Positions 1-7,441 of a stretch of DNA of 36,870 nucleotides are shown here, piece by piece; positions within the stretch are counted from its first letter, which is position 1; each line of letters opens with the position of its first letter. This stretch comes from an uncultured Lachnospiraceae bacterium (GTDB taxonomy: Bacteria > Bacillota > Clostridia > Lachnospirales > Lachnospiraceae): positions 1 through 36,870 of the forward strand of contig URUU01000020.1 of assembly GCA_900551235.1 (NCBI GenBank), in the 5' to 3' direction. A program made the position numbers and the translations under genes. A model generated the notes under the pieces. The model did not search any database, was not told the origin of the DNA, and worked only from the letters and a program-made list of their open reading frames with translations.

Positions 1-61
1 CGGAACAATCCGTAGGCATCATAGTTGGGGACTTTTGACACCCACATCATTTTATTCTATT

Positions 62-68
62 AAAGGAG
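62..68 (+). promoter_or_regulatory. Shine-Dalgarno site of the GH2 gene
   Basis: AAAGGAG lies six bases before the ATG at 75 and fixes that start. No convincing promoter fits between the window edge and this site. A TTGACA at 35-40 would place its -10 at about 58-63, which overlaps the ribosome-binding site and would give a transcript without a leader, so the real promoter is probably upstream of the window. Confidence 0.75.
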
Positions 69-74
69 TATTCT

Positions 75-3000
75 ATGAAAAAGAGAATGAAACAGTTAAT
101 GGCTGTTATGCTGTCAGCCGCTCTGTGTATCCCTGCAATGCCAGGTGCATATGGTTATGCCGCATCTTCCGGCACTACGTTTACACAGGAAGAGGAAATC
201 GCTCTCTCCGGACTTGGTTCTGAGCGAAGCACACTTTTTAATGACGGATGGAAATTTTCTCTTTCCGATCCTTCCGGTGCAGAAGGCACCTCTTTCAACG
301 ATGGTTCCTGGGATTCAGTAACCCTTCCGCATGATTTCAGCATCAGCCAGAATTTTACGACTTCCGGTGAAGCAGAGAGCGGATTTCTGCCGGGCGGAAC
401 GGGATGGTATCGTAAGAGCTTCACCGTACCTTCCGGCTGCAATGGAAAATCTGTCATCCTGAGCTTTGACGGTGTTTATCAGAATGCCTATGTTTATGTC
501 AATGGAAAGAAAGCAGGAGAAAACCACTACGGTTATACTTCTTTTTCTTTTGATATCAGTAAATATCTTGTATGCGATGGTCTCACCGAAAATGTGATCG
601 CTGTCAAAGCAGTAAACAAGATCCCTTCCAGCCGCTGGTATTCCGGAAGCGGTATCTACCGTGATGTAAAACTGATCGTTACAGATCAGGTTCATGTAAG
701 TCCGAACGGTACACAGATAACCACTCCGGATATCGAAAATGGTACCGGAACGGTTTCTGCAAAAGTAAATGTCACAAACAGCGGAACTTCTGCTGCAAAT
801 ATCACCGTCCGCAATACCGTTTACGACAAAAAAGGCCAGAAAGTTTCAGAATCTGCCGAAACTGCTCTGACGGTTGAAGCCGGTTCTTCTGTGGAAGCTT
901 CTACAAACAACGTTGTCACCAATCCGACCCTCTGGTCTTTGGATGATCCGACGCAGTACTATGTACGCACAGAGATCCTTTCCGGCGGCAATGTGATCGA
1001 TACTTATGATACCTCATTTGGCTTCCGCTGGTATAAATTTACAAAAAACACAGGATTTTCTTTAAATGGTAAAAATGTAAAACTGAACGGTGTGTGCATG
1101 CATCACGATCAGGGAGCTCTCGGCTCTGCTGCCTACTACGATGCCATGTATCGCCAGATTTCCATTCTGAAAGATATGGGCGTGAACCTGATCCGTGCCA
1201 CACACAATCCGTATGACGAAGATTTCATCGATATCTGCGATGAACTTGGTATCCTTGTGATCGAAGAAGCTTTTGACGGATGGGAACTTGCAAAGAACGG
1301 AAACAGCAACGATTTCTCCGTTTACTTTAACAGGAAACTGACCGGTGACAATGAGATCCTGGACGGTGACACTTCCATGACCTGGGCAGAATTTGCCATC
1401 AAATCCATGGTAAAACGTGACCGCAACGATCCTTCTGTGATCCTCTGGTCTCTTGGCAATGAGATTGACGAGGGATGTTCCGGAAGTACTGCAAACTACC
1501 CGGCGATTGCACAGAATCTGATCAATTGGATCAAAGAAGTAGATACGCAGCATCCGGCGACTCTCGGAAGCAACCGCAGAACAACTACCGGAAATATCGC
1601 TGGTGCCATGGCTAAAGTCGTTGTAAGCGGCGGTATTGCCGGTTACAACTACGCAAGCAGCAGCGAGCTTAACAATCTGGCATCCCATAACGGCGGAGTC
1701 ATCCTGGCAAGTGAGACTTCTTCAGCTACTAACAGCCGCGGTATTTATGTTTCTGCCAACGGCAATCAGAATGTTGACGGCAAGTACCATCTGACTTCCT
1801 ATGATACTTCTAAAGTAGGCTGGGGAAAAACGGCTCACGATTCTATCTGGGATACTGTGACAAAAGATGCCGTTGCCGGTGAATGTGTATGGACCGGATT
1901 TGACTACATCGGTGAGCCGACTCCATGGAATGGTATTAACAGCGGTTCAAAATCAAATGGAAATCCATATCCAAACAGCAGTTATTTCGGTATCGTTGAG
2001 ACAACCGGCTTCCCGAAAGATACTTATTATCTGTACCGCAGCCAGTGGAAACAGGATGACACCACGCTTCATCTTGTAACTGCATGGGACAGCGACAATA
2101 TGTTCAACAGTAACGGCAAGACTCCGGTATGGGTTTACTCCAATGCCGCAAAAGTAGAACTTTACCGCAATGGCAAAAAAGTCGGTACTGCAACACGTAA
2201 AGTCAACAAAACCGCAGCAGGTCATAAATATTATACCTACACAACACAGTCCGATGACAGCAGCGTATGTACAACTCAGTCCGGAACAAATTCCACATCT
2301 CTGTACAGTGTATTCAACGTAGCCTACGAAAAGGGAACGATCTCTGCAAAAGCTTACGATGAATCCGGAAAAGAGATCACGGACTTTGAAGGAACTGCTT
2401 CTGTTTCCACACCGGATGCACCTGCAAAACTTGTGGTAAGCAAAGACAAAGAGAGCATCACTGCAGATGGCAGCAGCCTGTCTTATATCTCTGTAGATGT
2501 TACCGATGCAAACGGAAACCTGGATACTACAGCCACCAACAATATCCGCTTTACCCTTACCGGTGACGGCGAGATCGTCGGTGTCGATAATGGTGATCAG
2601 GCAACCGTTAACAAATATCAGCAGGCTTCTGTGCTCACCAGCACCACTTCCGCAAACATCAATGCCTATGCCGGAAAAGCTCTGGTGATCGTACGTTCTA
2701 CAAATAAAACCGGCAGCTTTACCGTAAAAGCAGAATCCGGCAGCCTGACAGGCGGCGAAGCAGTTGTCACCACCTCCAGTGCTTCTGACAACAACAGCAA
2801 CGCTATGACCAGCTATCGTATGGCAAAACATCTGTACGCTCCGGTTGGCTCTTCCAATGTGGAACTCCCTGCAAACGCTACGGCTTCTTATGCAGACGGA
2901 ACGACCAAAACCTGCCAGATCACATGGAAATCCTATGATAAAGCCGCTCTGAAAACCGTAGGTTCTTTCCGCATCGAAGGTTCTTTCACCGATGGAACAG

Positions 3001-4661
3001 AAACCGTAGATGTTTCCATTACTGCTCACATTTACGGCAAGATCAAAGGTGCAGAAAACTATTCCTGCATCACAAAACCAAATACCATTCCGGAACTTCC
3101 AAAAACTGCCATGACTTACTACGCAGACGGAACTGCTTTTGAAGCACGCGAGATCACCTGGGATATGAACGGTGTCACCGCAGATACTTTCAAAAACATT
3201 GGTGACATTGTAACCATCAACGGCAAGGTTTCTGCTTTTGGTGAGACCTACCCGATCACTGCAAGCGTACGTGTCGCAGAACCGGTGATCGTCAAATACG
3301 ACAACGTAGCAACTGCCGCCCTGCATCTGACGGACAATGGTCCTTACAGTGACACGCTGGCCGCTATTAAAGATGGAAACCGTTCCGACAATGGATTCAG
3401 TGATTCCCGCTGGAGTACCTGGGATAAAAAAGATGACCCCACACATGAAGATGCCGTGATCACCATGGACTGGGCTACTGCGATCGCTACCAACCAGATC
3501 AACCTCTTCTATTTCTATCAGCCAGATGATCATGCTCAGTCCAAATTACCGACAAAGGTAAAATTTGAATATACCCTGAACAGTGGTTATGAAAATGGGG
3601 AGATTGTTTCCAATAACTGGCAGGAGATCACACCGGCAGGAGAACCAGAAGAGATCAACGATTCTTCCCTGCATAAATGGACGAAAGGTTACACCTACAA
3701 ATTTGCGGAAACCATCAATCCGATCGCAATCCGCATCACGTTCCGCTACACTGGCTTTATTGGTCTGAATGAAGCAGAAGTTATGACTCCTACCACTACT
3801 TACCGTACAAATACAAGTGCGGAGCTTTCCGGTATCAAGATCGGCAATACAGATCTTACTCTCGGAACCGATGACCGTTATGAGATCGATGAGAGCTCTT
3901 TTGACGGATTAAGCTTTACCAATCCGGAAAATGCTGCGGTTACCGTTATCCCGGTAAGCAACCGCGAGATCAAGATCATCTCCGTATCCGAAGATGGAAA
4001 GACTACCAGAACTTATTCCGTAATTTTGAAAAATGTACCGTCGATCCCGGATGAGTCAGGAACTCCGTCTACCAATCCTGGAACTCCGTCTACCAATCCT
4101 GGAACACCGTCCACTAATCCAGGAACTCCGTCCACCAATCCTGGAACTCCGTCTGCCAAGCCAGAAACACCTTCTACTTCCGTAATACCAGAGGGTTCTT
4201 TTACAACACGGAAAAAAGGCGATGTGATCTCGGTTGGTAAAAATCAGTACAAAGTTCTGGATACTGCCGTAAAGACGGTTGCTTTTGTAAAAACAACAAA
4301 CACAAAACAGACAAATCTTACGATTCCTGGAACGATAAAGGACAGCAGCACCGGAATCACTCTGAAGGTAACGCAGATCCAGGCAAACGCTTTCAAGAAC
4401 TGCAGGAAGCTGAAATCCGTTACCATCGGAAAGAACGTTACCACGATCCAGAAAAACAGCTTCTATGGATGCCGCAAACTTGCAAAAGTAACGTTCAAGG
4501 GAACCTCCGTAAAAACGGTCAAATCCGGAGCCTTTAAAAAGACTGCTTCCAAGATGACCGTGAAAGTTCCTAAAAACCTGAAAAAGAACAAGAAAAAAGT
4601 GACTGCCTTTAAAAAGAAACTGATAAAGAGCGGTATGAACAAAAACCTGAAACTGAAGTAA
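75..4661 (+). CDS. secreted multidomain GH2 beta-galactosidase-like glycoside hydrolase with C-terminal BspA-type repeats
   Basis: This is a predicted exo-acting glycosidase of family GH2 that works outside the cell on beta-galactosides or related glycans; the substrate cannot be read from sequence. A signal peptide covers about residues 1-29 (KKRMK, hydrophobic core, AYGYA). Then come a sugar-binding jelly roll (about 50-200), an Ig-like domain (about 205-315) and the TIM barrel (about 320-610). Glu463 in the LGNEIDEG motif is the expected acid/base and Glu547 in LASETSS the expected nucleophile. After the barrel come a DUF4982-like and a GH2 C5-like Ig domain (about 660-905), two Big_4-like domains (about 912-1072), a discoidin-like carbohydrate-binding region (about 1075-1240), a proline/threonine linker of seven-residue repeats (about 1329-1363) and a lysine-rich LRR_5/BspA-like tail to residue 1528. 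There is no LPXTG motif or C-terminal membrane helix, so surface retention may depend on the tail. The gene stands alone on the plus strand. The GH2 call is firm; the accessory-domain borders are estimates. Confidence 0.93.
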   Translation: MKKRMKQLMAVMLSAALCIPAMPGAYGYAASSGTTFTQEEEIALSGLGSERSTLFNDGWKFSLSDPSGAEGTSFNDGSWDSVTLPHDFSISQNFTTSGEAESGFLPGGTGWYRKSFTVPSGCNGKSVILSFDGVYQNAYVYVNGKKAGENHYGYTSFSFDISKYLVCDGLTENVIAVKAVNKIPSSRWYSGSGIYRDVKLIVTDQVHVSPNGTQITTPDIENGTGTVSAKVNVTNSGTSAANITVRNTVYDKKGQKVSESAETALTVEAGSSVEASTNNVVTNPTLWSLDDPTQYYVRTEILSGGNVIDTYDTSFGFRWYKFTKNTGFSLNGKNVKLNGVCMHHDQGALGSAAYYDAMYRQISILKDMGVNLIRATHNPYDEDFIDICDELGILVIEEAFDGWELAKNGNSNDFSVYFNRKLTGDNEILDGDTSMTWAEFAIKSMVKRDRNDPSVILWSLGNEIDEGCSGSTANYPAIAQNLINWIKEVDTQHPATLGSNRRTTTGNIAGAMAKVVVSGGIAGYNYASSSELNNLASHNGGVILASETSSATNSRGIYVSANGNQNVDGKYHLTSYDTSKVGWGKTAHDSIWDTVTKDAVAGECVWTGFDYIGEPTPWNGINSGSKSNGNPYPNSSYFGIVETTGFPKDTYYLYRSQWKQDDTTLHLVTAWDSDNMFNSNGKTPVWVYSNAAKVELYRNGKKVGTATRKVNKTAAGHKYYTYTTQSDDSSVCTTQSGTNSTSLYSVFNVAYEKGTISAKAYDESGKEITDFEGTASVSTPDAPAKLVVSKDKESITADGSSLSYISVDVTDANGNLDTTATNNIRFTLTGDGEIVGVDNGDQATVNKYQQASVLTSTTSANINAYAGKALVIVRSTNKTGSFTVKAESGSLTGGEAVVTTSSASDNNSNAMTSYRMAKHLYAPVGSSNVELPANATASYADGTTKTCQITWKSYDKAALKTVGSFRIEGSFTDGTETVDVSITAHIYGKIKGAENYSCITKPNTIPELPKTAMTYYADGTAFEAREITWDMNGVTADTFKNIGDIVTINGKVSAFGETYPITASVRVAEPVIVKYDNVATAALHLTDNGPYSDTLAAIKDGNRSDNGFSDSRWSTWDKKDDPTHEDAVITMDWATAIATNQINLFYFYQPDDHAQSKLPTKVKFEYTLNSGYENGEIVSNNWQEITPAGEPEEINDSSLHKWTKGYTYKFAETINPIAIRITFRYTGFIGLNEAEVMTPTTTYRTNTSAELSGIKIGNTDLTLGTDDRYEIDESSFDGLSFTNPENAAVTVIPVSNREIKIISVSEDGKTTRTYSVILKNVPSIPDESGTPSTNPGTPSTNPGTPSTNPGTPSTNPGTPSAKPETPSTSVIPEGSFTTRKKGDVISVGKNQYKVLDTAVKTVAFVKTTNTKQTNLTIPGTIKDSSTGITLKVTQIQANAFKNCRKLKSVTIGKNVTTIQKNSFYGCRKLAKVTFKGTSVKTVKSGAFKKTASKMTVKVPKNLKKNKKKVTAFKKKLIKSGMNKNLKLK
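4059..4163 (+). repeat. five tandem 21-bp units encoding a Pro/Thr/Ser linker
   Basis: Five 21-bp units of the form GGAACTCCGTCTACCAATCCT run back to back and encode GTPSTNP repeats. Units one to four are nearly identical. The fifth is degenerate, with GCCAAGCCAGAA replacing the end. The repeats join the catalytic and binding part of the GH2 protein to its C-terminal repeat domain. The number of units is likely to vary between strains by slippage. Confidence 0.9.
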
Positions 4662-4672
4662 AATATGATTCA

Positions 4673-4705
4673 AAAAATGCGAGTCCGTCATGGGCTCGCA
4701 TTTTT
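4673..4705. terminator. bidirectional intrinsic terminator between the GH2 gene and the trhP operon
   Basis: TGCGAGTCC and GGGCTCGCA form a stem around a five-base loop (GTCAT). Runs of A on the left and T on the right give a U-tract in both directions. It closes the GH2 gene (12 bases after its stop) and also lies 48 bases past the stop of the convergent U32 gene. Confidence 0.85.
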
Positions 4706-4752
4706 AACTGCTGTTTTCTTTTTTATCTGATCAGCTTACGGATCCTGTTATA

Positions 4753-5988
4753 TCAGGCTTCCGGCTCTTTTCTTCTTAAGATATCATAGGCTTCTGCCTT
4801 TCCGCCTTCCAGTTCCACATACAGGATCTGTTTGGAGTGCGGTGCGCTCTCCTGTTCTTCTCCATCTTCATTCAGGATCCGCTTTACGGTTACTTCGATA
4901 TTCCCTCCGTCCGGCTTCATGATCTCTATCTGCTCACCGATACTGAATTTATTTCTCTGTTCGATACGGCAGCGTCCGTCTGCATCGATTTCACCGACGA
5001 TACCAAGATACGTATATTCTTTTACATAAGTATTATTATCATATATCTGTGTGTTTTCATCCGGTCTGCCATAGAAGAAACCGGTTGTAAACTGACGGTA
5101 GGTACAGCTTGCAATCTGGGTACGGTACCATGGCATATGCTCCTCATACAGCTTCGGATCTTTTCGGTAGTCATCGATCGCTTTGCGGTAAGTTCTGGCA
5201 ACCGTCGCCACATAGAGCGCTGTTTTCATCCTTCCTTCGATCTTGAAGCTGTCAATTCCGGCATCCAGAAGATCTGGAATATGTTCGATCATGCAGAGAT
5301 CTTTGGAATTAAAAATATAAGTTCCTCTCTCATTTTCATAGACTGGCAGATACTCACCCGGACGTTTTTCCTCTACCACTGCATATTTCCAGCGGCATGG
5401 ATGGGTACAGGCTCCCCGGTTGGCATCTCTGCCCGTAAAATAACTGCTGAGCAGGCATCGGCCGGAATAAGAGATACACATCGCCCCATGTACAAAAGTC
5501 TCAATCTCCAGATCATCCGGAATGTTTGCCCGGATCTCTTTGATCTCCTGCATGGAAAGCTCTCTGGCAGAAACTACACGTTTCGCCCCCAGTGCATGCC
5601 AGAAGCGATAGGTTGCATAGTTCGTATTGTTTGCCTGTGTACTGACATGACGCTCGATCTCAGGACAGATGCGTTTTGCAATCTCAAATACACCCGGATC
5701 TGCGATGATCAGTGCATCCGGCTTTATTTCTTTTAATTCCTTAAAATATTCTTCCACACCTTCCAGATCCCGGTTATGTGCCAGAATATTTGCTGTTATA
5801 TACACTTTTACACCATGTTCATGCGCAAAGGCAATGCCCTCTTTCATATCTTCCATGGAAAAATTTTTGGCTTTTGCACGCAGTCCAAATGCTTCTCCGC
5901 CGATATAAACAGCATCTGCTCCAAAGATTACCGCCGTCTTTAATACCTCCAGACTGCTTGCCGGCACCAGTAATTCCGGTTTTCTCAT
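4753..5988 (-). CDS. trhP: U32 family protein, probable prephenate-dependent tRNA uridine-34 hydroxylase (TrhP/YegQ/YrrN-O type)
   Basis: U32 'peptidases' of this subgroup hydroxylate the wobble uridine 34 of tRNA to 5-hydroxyuridine rather than cut proteins. The U32 signature runs ETFVHGAMCISYSGRCLLS, and four cysteines (171, 178, 194 and 198 from the chosen start) match the conserved Cys set; a U32 C-terminal beta domain follows. At 411 residues it is near the family length. I chose the ATG at 5988 because GGGAGG lies seven bases upstream and the protein then begins MRKPELLVPAS, typical of the family. An in-frame ATG at 6003 would add five residues and has a weaker AAGGAA site. It is the last gene of its operon and follows the methyltransferase that would use its product. 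An older annotation would be 'collagenase-like protease'; I consider that less likely. Confidence 0.88.
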   Translation of the reverse strand: MRKPELLVPASSLEVLKTAVIFGADAVYIGGEAFGLRAKAKNFSMEDMKEGIAFAHEHGVKVYITANILAHNRDLEGVEEYFKELKEIKPDALIIADPGVFEIAKRICPEIERHVSTQANNTNYATYRFWHALGAKRVVSARELSMQEIKEIRANIPDDLEIETFVHGAMCISYSGRCLLSSYFTGRDANRGACTHPCRWKYAVVEEKRPGEYLPVYENERGTYIFNSKDLCMIEHIPDLLDAGIDSFKIEGRMKTALYVATVARTYRKAIDDYRKDPKLYEEHMPWYRTQIASCTYRQFTTGFFYGRPDENTQIYDNNTYVKEYTYLGIVGEIDADGRCRIEQRNKFSIGEQIEIMKPDGGNIEVTVKRILNEDGEEQESAPHSKQILYVELEGGKAEAYDILRRKEPEA

Positions 5989-6004
5989 CGTTCGTCCTCC
6001 CATA

Positions 6005-6652
6005 TTATTCCTTTATTTTCACGCTGAGCGTTGCCCCGTCACCGATCGGTACAATGCTGGTCATCAGCCTTTCGTCATGTTTCAGTTCATACAGGTACTC
6101 CCTCATACGTTTGTATATCGTCCGGTTCCTTCGTTCTACCGCATAATGGGACTCTATGATATCTCCATCCTGCAGGACATTATCCGAAACCAGAACCCCG
6201 CCGACTTTCAGCAGACGCATCACATCCGGCAAAAAATGAATATACTGTCCTTTTGCGGCATCCATAAAGATAAAATCATAAGTTCCTTCCAGTTTTGCCA
6301 GAATCTCTGTGGCATCACCTTCCAGGAAAAGAATCTGTTCTTCTTTTCCTGCTTTCCGGAAATTTGCTTTTGCAACCGGAATCCGCTTTTCATACTTTTC
6401 GATGGTTGTGATCTTTGCTTCTTTTGGCGCATATTCACAGAACAGCAGTGTGGAAAATCCAACTGCTGTCCCTACTTCCAATATATTGACCGGGTGCTGC
6501 ATCTGCAGCAGCACTTTCAGAAAACTCTGCATCTCTCTTCGTATGATCGGCACATGATCTTTTTTGGCCTCCTGCTCCAGTTCACACAGAAACGGGGAAT
6601 TCCCGGTATCCAGTGAATTGATAAAGGCCGTCATTCTCTCATCTACTATCAT
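6005..6652 (-). CDS. trmR: O-methyltransferase, probable tRNA 5-hydroxyuridine methyltransferase TrmR
   Basis: This is a class I SAM-dependent methyltransferase of the caffeoyl-CoA O-methyltransferase-like family. The SAM-binding glycine loop reads ILEVGTAVGFSTLLF and the acidic metal/substrate segment reads FIFMDAAKGQYIHFL. The Bacillus orthologue in the same position, YrrM/TrmR, methylates ho5U34 to mo5U34 in tRNA, and here too the next gene is the U32 hydroxylase that would make ho5U34. I chose the ATG at 6650-6652 (MIVDERM, 215 residues), a common start in this group. An upstream in-frame ATG at 6688 would overlap the preceding gene by 26 bases. The exact tRNA substrate is inferred from context. 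Confidence 0.87.
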   Translation of the reverse strand: MIVDERMTAFINSLDTGNSPFLCELEQEAKKDHVPIIRREMQSFLKVLLQMQHPVNILEVGTAVGFSTLLFCEYAPKEAKITTIEKYEKRIPVAKANFRKAGKEEQILFLEGDATEILAKLEGTYDFIFMDAAKGQYIHFLPDVMRLLKVGGVLVSDNVLQDGDIIESHYAVERRNRTIYKRMREYLYELKHDERLMTSIVPIGDGATLSVKIKE

Positions 6653-6662
6653 ATATGTTATA

Positions 6663-7049
6663 TTACTCCGTCTCAGTCTCTTTTTCATCTGCCCTGCTCA
6701 GTACTTTCAGCATCTCATCTGCCGTCTGGGATGTATTGAGCACATAACTCCCAGGTTCTAGCTTTCCTTTGTATTCAGAAAGCATATACTGCATACGAAA
6801 TACATTTTTATCCCTGATCAGTTCACGATCCTTTAAAAGTGCGGCAATCTCATCAAATGACATATCCTTTGTGACCGTAACCGCCACTTTTTTGCCAGGT
6901 GGATCACTCATGGCTTCCTGTGAAAAAACCTGGTAGCCAAATACATACGCACGTCTTCCCGCAAAAAACAGAAGCAGCACAAGCAGAATCATTAGAATCG
7001 CTTTCAGTATCATCCCTGTCACGATTGATTTTGCACTGTTTTCTTTCAT
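6663..7049 (-). CDS. short MltG/YceG-like membrane protein without the catalytic domain
   Basis: This small protein has one N-terminal membrane helix (about residues 9-29 from the chosen start) and an extracytoplasmic domain that matches the LysM-like N-terminal part of MltG: VAVTVTKDMSFDEIAALL, then LEPGSYVLNTSQTADEMLKVL. It stops there. The large YceG lytic transglycosylase domain with its catalytic Glu is absent, so the protein is about 129 residues against roughly 340 for MltG. It sits where mltG (yrrL) sits in Bacillus, between the ruvX/DUF1292 genes and trmR. I prefer the ATG at 7049 because AGGAGAG lies just upstream. The ATG at 7067, in a TAATG overlap with the ylbF-like stop, is the alternative. 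It is probably not a transglycosylase; it could bind glycan or be a relic. Confidence 0.8.
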   Translation of the reverse strand: MKENSAKSIVTGMILKAILMILLVLLLFFAGRRAYVFGYQVFSQEAMSDPPGKKVAVTVTKDMSFDEIAALLKDRELIRDKNVFRMQYMLSEYKGKLEPGSYVLNTSQTADEMLKVLSRADEKETETE

Positions 7050-7066
7050 GCCAATCTCTCCTGCCA

Positions 7067-7426
7067 TTATCCAATTTCTATTACATCTGCAAGGTTTTCA
7101 ATCTCCAGATCGACCGATGTCAGGATTTCATCTGCACACCGCTGAATAATCCTGCATATCTGCAGCTCTGCTGCAATATATTCCTGAATCAGAGGATTTT
7201 TCCGGAGATCTTCGTATTCACGCTCCAGATTCTGTACTTCATCAAACAGATCGTACGCATTACTGTCATTCTGAAGCATATAATTCTTTTTGCGAAACTC
7301 ATCCAGTTTCTGTTTCAGTCCCGGAACCTCCTTTACTTTTCTGCTGGCTTCCCGGAACGCAGTATAAGCTTCCCCTCTGCGCAGTGCAGCAGAAAGCTGC
7401 ACTGTGTATTGCTTTATCTCATCCAT
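7067..7426 (-). CDS. YlbF/YmcA family regulator
   Basis: This 119-residue, almost wholly alpha-helical cytosolic protein matches the Com_YlbF family along its length. The helices around AFREASRKVKEVPGLKQKLDEF and YDLFDEVQNLEREYEDLRKNPLIQEYI are typical. In Bacillus, YlbF, YmcA and YaaT form the Y-complex that modulates RNase Y-dependent mRNA processing and also affects competence, biofilm formation and sporulation. Here the gene begins 15 bases after the RNase J stop, with GAGG about ten bases before its ATG, so the two are very likely co-transcribed. The sequence alone does not say which paralogue it is. Confidence 0.85.
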   Translation of the reverse strand: MDEIKQYTVQLSAALRRGEAYTAFREASRKVKEVPGLKQKLDEFRKKNYMLQNDSNAYDLFDEVQNLEREYEDLRKNPLIQEYIAAELQICRIIQRCADEILTSVDLEIENLADVIEIG

Positions 7427-7441
7427 GCCGCATTTGCCTCA

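Noticed and set aside
35..63. TTGACA-N17-TATTAA as a promoter for the GH2 gene
   Set aside because: The -10 would overlap the ribosome-binding site, so a transcript would begin at or after it.
1953..3533. A 526-codon open frame on the minus strand inside the GH2 gene
   Set aside because: It is antisense to a strongly supported gene, its translation is rich in Cys/Phe/Arg with no domain resemblance, and it lacks a ribosome-binding site.
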